A stretch of 64,000 bases of DNA from Shewanella ulleungensis (GTDB lineage: Bacteria > Pseudomonadota > Gammaproteobacteria > Enterobacterales > Shewanellaceae), in assembly GCF_014648315.1 (NCBI RefSeq), contig NZ_BMQW01000003.1, positions 1 to 64,000 on the forward strand, given 5' to 3'. This document shows, one piece after another, positions 20,730 through 30,800 of this stretch. The notes under the pieces were generated by a model, which made no database searches, was not told where the DNA came from, and worked only from the letters and a program-made list of their open reading frames with translations. A program made the position numbers and the translations under genes. Each line of letters begins with the position of its first letter. Positions within the stretch are counted from its first letter, which is position 1.

Positions 20730-21047
20730 ATGGAACAACGAAAAGTATTATTGGCCGGTGGCAATCTGTTACAGGCCCACACATGGAAAGGGTTACTGGA
20801 AACCAGCGGCATTGAAGTTGATCTTAAAGGTGAAGCGCTAATAGGTGGCGTGGGTGGCCTTCCTATTGAAATGCAAACTGTTGAATTATGGGTGATGAAC
20901 ACTCAGTTAGCCGCTGCACAAACATTACTTGATGCTCTCGAAATAGAGCAACCACAATGGCAATGTGTGCAATGCCATGAAATGAATGAAGGCAGTTTTG
21001 AACTATGCTGGCAATGCAGCGCACAAAAAAGCGAAACGCATAATTAA
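20730..21047 (+). CDS. DUF2007-type protein with C-terminal zinc ribbon
   Basis: A 105-residue protein. The N-terminal half (KVLLAGGNLLQAHTWKGLLE, then GGLPIEMQTVELWV) fits the DUF2007 (putative signal-transducing, ferredoxin-like fold) family. The C-terminus has two CxxC pairs, CVQC and CWQC, in WQCVQCHEMNEGSFELCWQC, a zinc-ribbon pattern similar to RanBP2-type fingers. AGGA precedes the ATG by six bases. Its ligand and partner are unknown. Confidence 0.8.
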   Translation: MEQRKVLLAGGNLLQAHTWKGLLETSGIEVDLKGEALIGGVGGLPIEMQTVELWVMNTQLAAAQTLLDALEIEQPQWQCVQCHEMNEGSFELCWQCSAQKSETHN

Positions 21048-21311
21048 ATAATAATGTTACATGCTCAGTAAGCCACTCTGTTAGGTGCCCTGAAAAGCGG
21101 TAATCGGTTAGCTAATGTTAATTTATGCTGCGTTACTTGTAGCGAGGAGTTAACTAATATTTCGTAATATTCATCGTGAAACAAAATAAAGTCTATCTAA
21201 CTTCTTGTATAAATTATTATTTTCTTAAGCTATCTAATAAACTTTTTTTACAGTTTTGACGTATATAAGTGTCATTATCTAAAAATGGCGTTATCTTTTT
21301 AAGGGCTCATT

Positions 21312-21671
21312 ATGCAAGCGTCTCCAGCATTTGCTAGTTTAGTTGAATCAGTTATGTCACATGTCACGTTAGTGACTATCGAACAGTATCAACAGCAAGA
21401 TCAATGGCAATTAATCGATGTTCGTGAAGACAATGAATGGTTACAGGGGCATTTGCCTCAAGCAAAGCATTTGAGTCGCGGTATCATTGAACGAGATATT
21501 GAACACCGTTTTCCTGATAAAAATACGCCAATTTTGCTTTACTGCGGTGCAGGCCAGCGTGCTGCATTGGCTGCTTATAATTTACAATTGATGGGTTACA
21601 CTCAAGTTGCTTCTATGGTTGGGGGTTATCGAGCCTGGATCCAACATCAATTCCCTATTGTTCAAGATTGA
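21312..21671 (+). CDS. Rhodanese-like sulfurtransferase
   Basis: A 119-residue single-domain rhodanese with active-site Cys78 in LLYCGAGQRAALAA and the family entry motif LIDVREDNEW. It has no signal peptide, so it is cytoplasmic. AAGGG precedes the ATG. It ends seven bases before the siroheme synthase gene, so the two are probably co-translated. A role in moving sulfane sulfur beside siroheme/sulfite metabolism is an inference from position only. Confidence 0.88.
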   Translation: MQASPAFASLVESVMSHVTLVTIEQYQQQDQWQLIDVREDNEWLQGHLPQAKHLSRGIIERDIEHRFPDKNTPILLYCGAGQRAALAAYNLQLMGYTQVASMVGGYRAWIQHQFPIVQD

Positions 21672-21678
21672 GATTTAA

Positions 21679-22590
21679 ATGCAATATTTTCCACTTTTTG
21701 TTGATACTCAAGGTTTACGTGTGTTGCTTGTTGGCGCAGGTGAGGTTGCAACTCGAAAGCTCGATTTGTTGTCGCGAACTGATGCCATTATTCATGTGAT
21801 AGCTCCAGACGTGGCTAAAGATATTGAGACCTATCATACGCAAGGTCGGATTAAATTATCTCGCCGGGAAGTATTAGAAACTGACATTGCTGGTGTGGAT
21901 ATCGTTTATTTGGCCACAGCAAATGAGCAGCTTAATATGGATTTTGCGGATTTAGCTAATGAACGTGGTATATGGGTTAATGTCGTCGATAATCCGTCGT
22001 ATTGCCGGTTTATAACTCCTTCAATTGTCGACCGTGGCCGCTTAGTTGTTGCGATTAGTACCGCGGGCGCAGCGCCTGTATTTGCTAGGACTATCCGCTC
22101 ACGTTTAGAAACTATGTTGCCGGCATCGTTAACTCCATTATTTGATTTTGTTGCAAGTAAACGTGAGGAAGTGCAGCAAACCTTAGCCGACGGTAAAGAT
22201 CGTCGGCTATTTTGGGAACGTTTCTTTAATAGTAACCAAGACAGGTTCGATAATCTCACCGTGCAACGCTATGTTGATGCTTTTCAAGATATGACTCGAC
22301 AAGGCGAAATTTTATTACTGACTGAGCATACACCTGCAAGTTTGTTACCGATTGCTGCAATGCCATTACTGCAAAAACTTGATGTTATTTTCAGTGATGA
22401 ACCCGTTGATAGCGATACGAATGAGTTGTTACGCAGAGATGCAAATCGAACCTCTATTCCTAAGTTAAGTGAGATCTCCCATCATTATGAACAAGGAGAG
22501 CGCATGCTGATAGTCGCCAATACTGAAAAAGTGGCCCAGTTGATTGCTTATTTCCCGATGGCAAAACATTTGCGACCCGGTGCTTTATAA
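21679..22590 (+). CDS. Precorrin-2 dehydrogenase/ferrochelatase (CysG N-terminal type) with degenerate methyltransferase tail
   Basis: A 303-residue protein that should oxidise precorrin-2 to sirohydrochlorin with NAD+ and insert iron to make siroheme. Residues 1-205 match the CysG N-terminal half: MQYFPLFVDTQGLRVLLVGA with Rossmann GxGxxA, PSYCRFITPSIVDRG and STAGAAPVFARTIRSRLE. Residues about 207-303 look like a short, decayed start of the CysG C-terminal uroporphyrinogen methyltransferase: GEILLL, LLQKLDVIFSDEPV and LLRRDANR align with it, but the SAM-binding glycine loop is gone and the domain stops early. A separate methyltransferase gene must supply precorrin-2. Confidence 0.9.
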   Translation: MQYFPLFVDTQGLRVLLVGAGEVATRKLDLLSRTDAIIHVIAPDVAKDIETYHTQGRIKLSRREVLETDIAGVDIVYLATANEQLNMDFADLANERGIWVNVVDNPSYCRFITPSIVDRGRLVVAISTAGAAPVFARTIRSRLETMLPASLTPLFDFVASKREEVQQTLADGKDRRLFWERFFNSNQDRFDNLTVQRYVDAFQDMTRQGEILLLTEHTPASLLPIAAMPLLQKLDVIFSDEPVDSDTNELLRRDANRTSIPKLSEISHHYEQGERMLIVANTEKVAQLIAYFPMAKHLRPGAL

Positions 22591-22615
22591 CGTTTTAAGC
22601 GTGCTCAACTAACAC

Positions 22616-22649
22616 GCCGAGTCTAGTTTGTAGTAGACTCGGCTTTTTT
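22616..22649 (+). terminator. Terminator of the rhodanese-siroheme synthase unit
   Basis: GCCGAGTCTA and TAGACTCGGC form a GC-rich stem followed by TTTTTTA. It sits 26 bases after the siroheme gene stop and only 20 bases before the yaeQ start codon. Confidence 0.88.
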
Positions 22650-22669
22650 ATGCCTATTGAGATCGCCTA

Positions 22670-23206
22670 ATGGCCGCCAAAGCTACCGTATATAAAGTTG
22701 CACTTCAAATTGCTGATATGGATCGTCATTACTATGCTGATCATGCTATTACACTCGCTCAGCACCCTTCTGAAACCGATACGCGGATGATGGTTCGATT
22801 GTTAGCTTTTGCATTAAATGCATCACAGACATTGGCATTTAGTAAAGGGTTGTGTGTCGATGATGAAGCCGAATTATGGGATAAAAGTTTAAGTGATGAA
22901 ATAAACTTATGGGTTGAGTTTGGCCAAGCTGATGAGAAATGGTTGCGTAAAGCCAGTGGGCGATCCAAACAAGTTATTTTATATACCTATGGTGGTCGCA
23001 GTGTGCCTATTTGGTGGCAACAAAACCAGCAAGCATTAAGTCGTTATGACAATTTATCTGTGATTAATTTGCCTGAAGAAGCTGTTAAGCAACTAGAGAT
23101 ATTTGTTACTCGTAATATGGCGCTTCAAGTCAGTATCAGTGAAGGGCAAGTGTGGTTTTCTGACAAAGACAACAGTGTCATGATTGAGCCTGAAAAGCTT
23201 AAGTAA
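22670..23206 (+). CDS. yaeQ: YaeQ family protein
   Basis: A 178-residue protein with the YaeQ landmarks: KATVYKVALQIADMDRHYY at the start, SETDTRMMVRLLAFAL, the central LWVEFGQADEKWLRKASG and YTYGGRSVPIWW. The fold is known to be PD-(D/E)XK nuclease-like; the conserved E/D and K in that central region agree with this. Biochemical function is not established. The start codon lies directly after a terminator, so the leader must be very short or transcription reads through. Confidence 0.92.
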   Translation: MAAKATVYKVALQIADMDRHYYADHAITLAQHPSETDTRMMVRLLAFALNASQTLAFSKGLCVDDEAELWDKSLSDEINLWVEFGQADEKWLRKASGRSKQVILYTYGGRSVPIWWQQNQQALSRYDNLSVINLPEEAVKQLEIFVTRNMALQVSISEGQVWFSDKDNSVMIEPEKLK

Positions 23207-23311
23207 TAAGAAATATTCGACCTTTGGTTACTCGAATTAACCATACTCCTTTCTAGAGGTATTATAAATTTAATATTATCGCTTCCTCGATAGCTAAACA
23301 TTATTTTATCA

Positions 23312-23338
23312 AACACAGCGATGTTTTATCGCTGTGTT
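23312..23338. terminator. Perfect stem-loop after yaeQ
   Basis: AACACAGCGAT and ATCGCTGTGTT pair perfectly around GTTTT. No T run follows on plus, so it is either a weak terminator of yaeQ or an mRNA 3'-end stabiliser. It lies within a 425-base gap (23207-23631) that shows no gene; the rest is AT-rich leader of the CBS gene. Confidence 0.5.
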
Positions 23339-23631
23339 AACTCTACATTATTCATCATGTCAGGTTAGCTCGCAGTTTAGCTAGTGATTTACTTCTTCAA
23401 AAACACTTCAAGATTACCTATTAATGTTGCCTTTCTATCACACCTCATAGCATTGGAATGTGAATTAAACCTTAATTTCACAATTGTGAATAAACTTTAA
23501 TCTGGAAAGGTATTGTGCAAATAAAATCACAGGAAGATAATCAAAGCATGTTTTAAACACTATTTTTATTTTATCATCATGATTATTATGGTGTTTTTAT
23601 TATGTGGCGGTAGTAGATTAAGGATGTTGTT

Positions 23632-24234
23632 GTGAAAAAATTAGCATTATACCCAGTAGAAAAAATCGACGAATTAACCTCACCTGAAGCACATGAAGAT
23701 ATCTCAATCCTTTCTTCGGCGGTAAATATTTTTACGGATTTCAAAAAAGTGACCCCTCTAGTCATTGAATCAAATGCATCAGCTGTCGAAGTGGAAAGCT
23801 TGATGCAAAAATCCCACGTCCGTCTTAAATTAGTGGTTAATCATAAAAATGAATTTTTGGGTTTGATTAGTTTTGAATCTTTACATAATCAAGAAATATT
23901 AAAGAGAGTTGCTGAAGGGCATCAACGGGAACAGCTTAAAGTCATTGATTTTATGATCCCTAAAGATCAGTTAAAAGCCATTGATTACGATGATTTAAGC
24001 TATGCCAAAATCGGTGATGTCATCGAAACGTTAAAGTCAGCAGGGCAACAGCATTGTCTCGTTTTAGACAGGCAACAACACGCTATTCGAGGTGTGTTAT
24101 CGGCTAATGATATTGCCCGCAGATTAAAATTAGCGGTCGATGTCAGCACTCCAAATTCATTTGCTGCTATTTTTGATGTGATCAGTAAAATTCAACAGCC
24201 AGCGGTACTAAAAACTCCACAACCCCATTTTTAA
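23632..24234 (+). CDS. Tandem CBS-domain protein
   Basis: A 200-residue soluble protein with two CBS motifs (about 40-95 and 108-170). Visible pieces are VTPLVIESNASAVEVESLM with FLGLISFESL, and SYAKIGDVIETL with HAIRGVLSANDIARRL. CBS pairs bind adenosyl ligands such as AMP, ATP or SAM. No catalytic domain is attached, so it is probably a stand-alone regulator. The start is GTG at 23632, eight bases after AGG. It is monocistronic, closed by a bidirectional terminator. Confidence 0.85.
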   Translation: MKKLALYPVEKIDELTSPEAHEDISILSSAVNIFTDFKKVTPLVIESNASAVEVESLMQKSHVRLKLVVNHKNEFLGLISFESLHNQEILKRVAEGHQREQLKVIDFMIPKDQLKAIDYDDLSYAKIGDVIETLKSAGQQHCLVLDRQQHAIRGVLSANDIARRLKLAVDVSTPNSFAAIFDVISKIQQPAVLKTPQPHF

Positions 24235-24250
24235 TATCTGTCGATTAAAC

Positions 24251-24280
24251 AAAAAATAGCCACATGATGTGGCTATTTTT
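24251..24280 (+). terminator. Bidirectional terminator between the CBS gene and the protease gene
   Basis: AAAAAATAGCCACAT and ATGTGGCTATTTTT flank a minimal loop. With A runs on one side and T runs on the other it can serve both convergent genes. Confidence 0.88.
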
Positions 24281-24298
24281 ATGAGTTAATGAGCAAAG

Positions 24299-26743
24299 TT
24301 ATTGAAAACTTAAGCTCCAAGTATCGATATACCCTGTATCTCTATTAGCGTTATCAACGGCTTTAAGCGTCCAAGTGCCACTCGATTCAACACCAGCCAT
24401 ATTTGCCGTGTATGTTTGGCTAATATTATCTGTGCCGCCTCCCGTATTGTTATGTAACACAACGGTTTGGCCTGTAGGGCTTATCAGTTGGATTTTTAAA
24501 TCACCAATATAGGTGTGGATGACACCAACAGACACTGATACCGTTCCAGAGTTACCGGTACGTGTAACAGAGATAGGGCTTGAGATACCCGTTGTGTTGT
24601 TATCAGGGATATTATAGTTGTTAGTATTGGTGTAAGTCGCAGGACCGCCTGTACCACTGCCAGAGCTTGCAGCAGTATAATTAGCCACTAAACTTACGCC
24701 ACTGAAGGCACTGTAGCCTTGAACCATCACATAATATGTTCCAGATTGCGCCGTTGCGATAGGGCAAGACTCTGCATTCCCACTTTTCCATGGACGACAA
24801 TCGTAACTACTCGTTGTTGGCGAAGCGCCATACTGAACATACAAGTCAGCATCACCTGTGCCACCGCTCATGGTAAAGCTCAAAGCTGTTGCCCCTGCTG
24901 GCACATCAAGCGAGTAGTAAAGCTCATCATTTTTTGCTCCAGCTAAACCGGTTTTTGCAACACCTTTTTCAAGCACGTTGTCACCAGAGCCACTACCCGT
25001 ATCAGTTGGGCCAGTACATGATTCATCTAAATAAGCTTTTGCAGCAGTAGCATTCACCATACCAAAGCCGGTTTTATTGTCACGGCCTGCTACATTTAAG
25101 TCATCTGCAGTTGCATTCAGCGCCGCACGGATCTGAGTGGCACTACATTCTGGGTGGTAGCTCCATACTAATGTTGCTACGCCAGACACATGTGGCGTCG
25201 CCATTGATGTCCCGTTATAGTATTCATAATCTTGATTGCCCAAGTTTGATACTGTAGCCGATTGACCAATTTTGGCTCGCAGTGCTAAACCTGTTGCGCG
25301 GTCAACAGACATTGATGGTACTGTGATTTCACTGTTTGCATCGACCAAAAAGGGATTCTGTAAGCCAGGCAGTGCGGTGTTACTGTAAACAATGACGCCT
25401 TTTGCACCAGCGGTTTTACACGCTTTAACTGCGTTGATTTCTGGGTAGCTAGAACCTTGATTACCTACTCGTTCCACCAAACAAATTTTATTGCTCATGC
25501 TGCCACAATTAAAGCTTGTACCATTAACGGTACATTCAGCCAATGTTGCTGTAGCGCTTGCATTAACAGGTGCAGATGCATAACTACTGCCTGATGGTGT
25601 TAAGCGGTTATGAGGAACCACGCCATTATTAAAGTATGATTGGCCAGCAATAGTGATATCTGCAGTGCGGCCTTCGCCCACAGTTACGGTTGATAAAATC
25701 GCTTCACCTGGGCCAGAAATCTCAACTTGGTCGGTGTATTGTGAAAATGCAGCATGGTCGCGATTGCTGTCTACCGCAGCAACAGACATTACGCTGTCAT
25801 ACGATGCAGGGTAACTGTAACTACTGTCTCCGGCATTACCTGCAGCGGCTATGAGTAACACGCCATTATTGTAATGTGTGTTGAGTGCATTACGTTCAGT
25901 TGTAGTAGAACCACTGCCGCCTAAGCTCATCGTCACTACATCCGCGCCGCCAGAGTTAACACAGGTATCTACTGCAGAAACAAGTGATGAAGAATAACCC
26001 CATCCCGCTTCGTTAAACACCTTAACCACATGAATATTAGCATTTTGGTTTGGCATCACACCCACAACGCCTTCATTGTTGGCGATAGCTGCTATGGTGC
26101 CTGCAACGTGTGTACCGTGGGCATTATTGTTACCCGGTTGATACCAGTTACCTGTACCAGAGTTATTGGTACCCGTGACATTATTACCGCTTAGATCGTT
26201 GTGACTACGATCGTAACCAGAATCAATAATACAAATGGTACGATTGCCTGCTTGGCTGTCACTCAATACTGTTGCACCGACATAAGTTTGCCCCCACGGG
26301 GTGGTTTCAGCTAATAAGCGACGCGGTAAATCTTCTTCTACGTATTCGACATCTTGACGCAGACGCAACGCTCTAATAGACGTGCTGTCGAGCTTTGTTG
26401 AATAACTATTACTTCTGCCAATTCGTTTCATTTCTCGTGCTTTAACGCTGTTAAGTGCTCTTAACTGGCTGAAGATTTCATTAGTTCTAGGTTGATAGTC
26501 CATGCTACTGGCATCGGTTATCTCGTTAGCACTTTGGCTTATCGCAATATCACTCATTACTTGCGCGGCATTGTCGTTTCTAAACTTGACGATATAACGC
26601 TTAGGTAAGGGAGATTGCTGCTCAATTTGTTGATTTGTTAATGAAAGTGTTAGAGAACTAGGTGCAGCATTCACTTGAGTTGATATGGCTAACGCCAATG
26701 CTGTCATGCTAAGTACAACAGCCTTATGTTGGTTTTTTTTCAT
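24299..26743 (-). CDS. Secreted subtilisin-like serine protease (S8) with PA, PPC and P domains
   Basis: An 814-residue exported protease. The ATG at 26743 (MKKNQHKAVV) is preferred because GGAAG lies five bases upstream; a second ATG sits four codons earlier. The order is signal peptide (1-27), I9-type propeptide (LPKRYIVKFRND to YVEEDLPRR), then the S8 domain with Asp174 (IIDSGYD), His209 (HGTHVAGT), AAAGNAGD and Ser513 (GTSMATPHVSG). A PA domain is inserted before the serine. A bacterial pre-peptidase C-terminal domain and a terminal proprotein-convertase P domain follow. Cysteines are numerous, suggesting disulfides. It is probably released by type II secretion for protein scavenging. Confidence 0.94.
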   Translation of the reverse strand: MKKNQHKAVVLSMTALALAISTQVNAAPSSLTLSLTNQQIEQQSPLPKRYIVKFRNDNAAQVMSDIAISQSANEITDASSMDYQPRTNEIFSQLRALNSVKAREMKRIGRSNSYSTKLDSTSIRALRLRQDVEYVEEDLPRRLLAETTPWGQTYVGATVLSDSQAGNRTICIIDSGYDRSHNDLSGNNVTGTNNSGTGNWYQPGNNNAHGTHVAGTIAAIANNEGVVGVMPNQNANIHVVKVFNEAGWGYSSSLVSAVDTCVNSGGADVVTMSLGGSGSTTTERNALNTHYNNGVLLIAAAGNAGDSSYSYPASYDSVMSVAAVDSNRDHAAFSQYTDQVEISGPGEAILSTVTVGEGRTADITIAGQSYFNNGVVPHNRLTPSGSSYASAPVNASATATLAECTVNGTSFNCGSMSNKICLVERVGNQGSSYPEINAVKACKTAGAKGVIVYSNTALPGLQNPFLVDANSEITVPSMSVDRATGLALRAKIGQSATVSNLGNQDYEYYNGTSMATPHVSGVATLVWSYHPECSATQIRAALNATADDLNVAGRDNKTGFGMVNATAAKAYLDESCTGPTDTGSGSGDNVLEKGVAKTGLAGAKNDELYYSLDVPAGATALSFTMSGGTGDADLYVQYGASPTTSSYDCRPWKSGNAESCPIATAQSGTYYVMVQGYSAFSGVSLVANYTAASSGSGTGGPATYTNTNNYNIPDNNTTGISSPISVTRTGNSGTVSVSVGVIHTYIGDLKIQLISPTGQTVVLHNNTGGGTDNISQTYTANMAGVESSGTWTLKAVDNANRDTGYIDTWSLSFQ

Positions 26744-27143
26744 GTTATCTTCCATGTTATCAGGGTTAAATATTGTCTTTCTAATTATGTTTTATCGATA
26801 AGCTATGTTTGCTTAACACAATAAAATGTAATCAAAAATTAACCAGTTGTAAATAAAATGTTAACAAGTGATTTGTGTGAACACCTGTTCTAACTTGTTG
26901 ATTTTGAATTTTTATTAGATTTTATTGAATTAGTATTCTCTTGTGGAGTGGCGTGCTGATATTGTTTTTACTGTGCTGATGGGGTCTACATTTAATGAAA
27001 GCGCTTAACCTAGCTTGCTAAATTAAGTGAAATTTATTCGTGTATTTTTATTTGTTGCAAGTCAGGAGGAGATGATTAAGAGGGCATATATCATGAAAGG
27101 TGATGACATTGGCAGCGACATTTGGCAGTGAAGCTATCAAGTA
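26744..27143. other. Intergenic stretch upstream of the protease gene
   Basis: About 400 AT-rich bases presumably holding the protease promoter. A 19-codon frame at 27072-27131 follows AGGAGG but is too short to support as a gene. No repeat or RNA is recognised. Confidence 0.5.
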
Positions 27144-27180
27144 AAAATTAATGGCCTTAAATGTATTTAAGGCCATTAAT
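27144..27180 (-). terminator. Terminator of the RND-rhodanese unit
   Basis: TTAATGGCCTTAAAT and its complement pair around three bases, and the minus strand continues into TTTTT. It directly abuts the end of the periplasmic rhodanese gene, the last gene of the unit. Confidence 0.85.
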
Positions 27181-27183
27181 GAT

Positions 27184-27564
27184 TTAATGTGTAGACATTA
27201 GGGTGTCAATCCCACCAGCATTGTATGTTGCTGTATAACCTTGTTCCACTAATGCACTTTGAGCAATACCGCTGCGTCGACCGCTTCGACAATACAGTAC
27301 TACCTCAGTATCTTTGGTGATGTTGAGTTTTTCTAGTTCTGCAACGATATTTTCAAACGGAATATTAATCGCCCCTTTTACATGCCCTGCAGCGAACTCT
27401 TGCGCAGTGCGCACGTCGATTAATGTTGCATTGGCATTAATTTTTTGCCATGCAACATCGGGCTGTAGCTCTGTTGCCTGCACAGGTATTGCAAACCATG
27501 TCGATACGATAAACAATGCAGTTAATATTGGTTTAATAGTCATCAGAATAGTTTTTTTCAACAC
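27184..27564 (-). CDS. Periplasmic rhodanese-like protein
   Basis: A 126-residue single-domain rhodanese with a signal peptide ending around residue 30 (PVQA) and active-site Cys92 in LYCRSGRRSG, the PspE-like loop. It starts with GTG at 27564, five bases after AAGGA. It is the last gene of a same-strand run: RND adaptor, RND pump, DUF2892, rhodanese, with gaps of 3, 38 and 30 bases. Together with DUF2892 it looks like a split version of YgaP, which joins a rhodanese and a DUF2892-type membrane part. The sulfur acceptor is unknown. Confidence 0.88.
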   Translation of the reverse strand: MLKKTILMTIKPILTALFIVSTWFAIPVQATELQPDVAWQKINANATLIDVRTAQEFAAGHVKGAINIPFENIVAELEKLNITKDTEVVLYCRSGRRSGIAQSALVEQGYTATYNAGGIDTLMSTH

Positions 27565-27594
27565 AAGGTTCCTTATGGTTAACCTTAAAACAGG

Positions 27595-27807
27595 TTATTT
27601 GTTTAAGGCTATTTCCGCTGCAGTTTTAATACCCAACTTTTTCATGATCATGGCTGCAGGGCAAAAGCCTGTAAATGCACTTTGGAATAGGTTAGCGCCA
27701 ACAAACACAGTAAGCCAGATAAAATGTTGGCTAACGGTTGCCATTAACACTAAAGACAACAAAATCATAAAGCCAGCAAAGGCCATAATACTTCTTTCTA
27801 ACGACAT
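27595..27807 (-). CDS. DUF2892 small membrane protein
   Basis: A 70-residue protein with two membrane helices and the DUF2892 pattern: MSLERSIMAFAGFMILLSL, then FVGANLFQSAFTGFCPAAMIM with the conserved Cys-Pro between helix and tail. The ATG at 27807 is chosen for AGGAG seven bases upstream; the open frame runs 11 codons further. It lies between the RND pump and the periplasmic rhodanese. DUF2892 proteins are commonly next to or fused with rhodaneses, and a role in sulfur handling at the membrane is inferred. Confidence 0.85.
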   Translation of the reverse strand: MSLERSIMAFAGFMILLSLVLMATVSQHFIWLTVFVGANLFQSAFTGFCPAAMIMKKLGIKTAAEIALNK

Positions 27808-27845
27808 AATGAGCTCCTTTGGGCTAATGCCCGATAACATAATAA

Positions 27846-30800
27846 CTACTGAGTAATTTTTGCTGCCATTTTTGATTTCATCACTGAAAAATACAGTACT
27901 GGGATCACAATTAGCGTCAAAATGGTTGAGATAAAAATTCCGAAAATTAAGCTTATCGCTAAGCCGTTAAAAATTGGGTCGTCGATAATAAATAGAGCAC
28001 CAATAATGGCCGCCATCGCAGTTAACATAATAGGTTTGGCTCTCACTGCACCAGAGTGAATAACCGCTTGTTCAAATGGAACGCCTGCAGCAGTTTGCTG
28101 GTTGATAAAATCGACTAGCAAAATCGAGTTCCTAACAATAATCCCTGCAAGTGCAATCATTCCAATCATTGATGGTGCGGTAAATTGTGCCCCTAATAAG
28201 GCATGACCAGGCATCACACCAATAATGGTTAATGGAATAGGGGCCATGATCACTAAGGGGACGATATAAGATTTAAATTGCCCAACTACCAGTAAGTAAA
28301 TAGCAATCATGCCAACGGCATAAGCAATACCCATGTCTCTGAAGGTTTCGTAGGTAATTTTCCATTCGCCATCCCATAAAATAGCCACGTCAGTTAACCC
28401 ATCTGGTTGGTTTACTAAATGTTGCTCGATAGGGTAGTTAAGCTCGCCTTGTTCTGTTTCATGGTTAATTTGGCTCACCATGTCAAACATTCCATACAAT
28501 GGACTTCCAGTTGGTCCTGCCATATCTGCAACAACCATAATCATCGGGACCATATTTTTGTGAACAATAGGTGCATCAATTGCTTGTTGTTTCACACTAA
28601 CCAGTTCAGTCAGCGCAATTTGAGCGCCACTTTGACTTGCCACACGTAATTGCAGTACTTGTTGCAAATTCACCTTTGCGGCTTCGTCTACTTGTAAGCG
28701 GATCGGTGTTGGGTGTTTACGCTGTTCTAGGTGCAAATAACTGGCGTCATTGCCATTAACTGCACTGTTAATAGCATCGATAATGCTGCTGTAAGATACC
28801 CCAAGTAAACGTGCTTTGCTGCGGTCTATCACTACTTGCCATTGCTGTTGTTGTGCAGGTAAAAATATGTCCATGTCGACAACATATTCAGTATTTTTAA
28901 AGCGCTGTAATAAATCATTAGCAGCTTGCTCTCGTAATTGTGTTGTTGGTGCATACACTTCAGCCACAATAGGTGACCACACTGGTGGACCAGGAGGCAC
29001 TTCAACAATTTTTATATTGGCGTTATATTGCAAGGCAATACGTTGTAAGGGTTCACGTACTGATGATGCAATAGTGTGGCTGTCGCGATCGCGGTGTTTT
29101 TTATCCACTAAATTAACTTGAATGTCGCCAAGTTCTTGGCTGCTTCGTAAAAAGTAATGTCTTACCAAACCGTTGAAATTCATCGGTGCATGAGTGCCTG
29201 AATAAAGCTGGATATGTTCGATTTCTTCTACACTGGTGAGATATTGACTTAAATCTTGCAGTACTCGCTGTGTTTGCTCAACAGGAGTGCCTTCAGGCAT
29301 ATCTACCATAACCTGAAATTCAGATTTATTATCAAATGGTAGCATTTTTAATACAACTGCTTGAAATACCGGTAACGCGATAGCGACTGCGATTAGTAGC
29401 ATGATAATGAGCGCTAAGCCCTTGCGCGCTTTAGCGGCATGTTCACCAATGAGAAAAGGGCTCATCATTTTTGTGAAAAATCGAGTTAATGCGGTTTCTT
29501 GTTCAACACCGGGCTCATCATTACTGTGATGTTTATGTGGTTTGAGTAAATGGCTGCTTAGCCATGGAGTCATGATAAAGGCGATTAACAATGATATCAG
29601 CATACCCATACTGGCATTAATAGGGATAGGACTCATGTAAGGGCCCATCAGACCTGACACAAATGCCATAGGCAATAACGCTGCGATGACAGTGAACGTT
29701 GCTAAAATAGTTGGGCCGCCAACTTCATCCACGGCATGCGGAATAAGCTCGCTTATGGGTTTATTGCTAAGGGCCATATGACGGTGAATATTCTCTACCA
29801 CAACAATGGCGTCATCGACTAAAATCCCGATGGAAAAAATCAGTGCAAATAGCGAGATGCGGTTTAAGGTGAAGCCCCAAGCCCATGATGCAAATAAGGT
29901 GATTGCTAGGGTGATGATAATCGCAATACCCACCACAGCCGACTCACGAAGCCCCATAGTAAATAGCACTAATAGCACTACCGCAGAAGTAGCAAATATC
30001 AGTTTAAAAATAAGTGTGTTTGATTTGTCACCGGCCGTTTGGCCGTAATTACGTGAGATAGCCACCTCAACGTTATCTGGGATCAGCACATTATTGACCG
30101 CTTCTACTTTGGCCAGTACTGCATTGGCAATATCGACAGCATTTTGGCCCGCTTGTTTACCAATAGCAATGGTTACCGCAGGGTAACTGCCTTGTTGATT
30201 AACATGCCATACACTTTGTTTAGGAATGTCACTTTGTAATTGAATATCAGCAATGTCTGACAAATATACTACGCCGGCCGCTCCGGTTGTGGTGGTTTGA
30301 TTGACCTTGATTAATAAATTCTTTACGTCATCGACATTGCGCAAAAACTCGCCGGTTTTTAGTTTGATTTCTTGATTATATTGCGTGAGTGAACCTAATG
30401 CAGAGGTCTGATTATTATCTTGTAACGCGCTGCTTATGTCGGTAAATGCTATGCCATAACTGTTCATTTTTATGGGGTCTAAGCGCACATTTAACACCAA
30501 CTCATGTTGGCCCTGACTGTATATCTCGCGAGTACCAGGGATCCTTTTAAGCTCTGTTTCCACCACAGATGCAACTGAGGTTAGCTGCTCCGCTGTCATG
30601 CTTGGGTCTTTCGACCATAAGGTTAATCCGACAATAGGCACATCATCGATACCTCGAGGTTTAATGAGTGGTTCACCAATACCAGCAGCATAATTAAATT
30701 TATCACTGTTGGAATATAGTTGGTTGTAAAGGTTCACTACCGCCTCATCTCGGGGCACGCCGACATCAAAAATAGCAATAATTAATGCCCCGTCAGGTTG

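Noticed and set aside
27314..27856. A 180-codon plus-strand frame opposite the rhodanese and DUF2892 genes
   Set aside because: Both minus-strand genes have recognised domains and good ribosome sites. The plus frame has neither.
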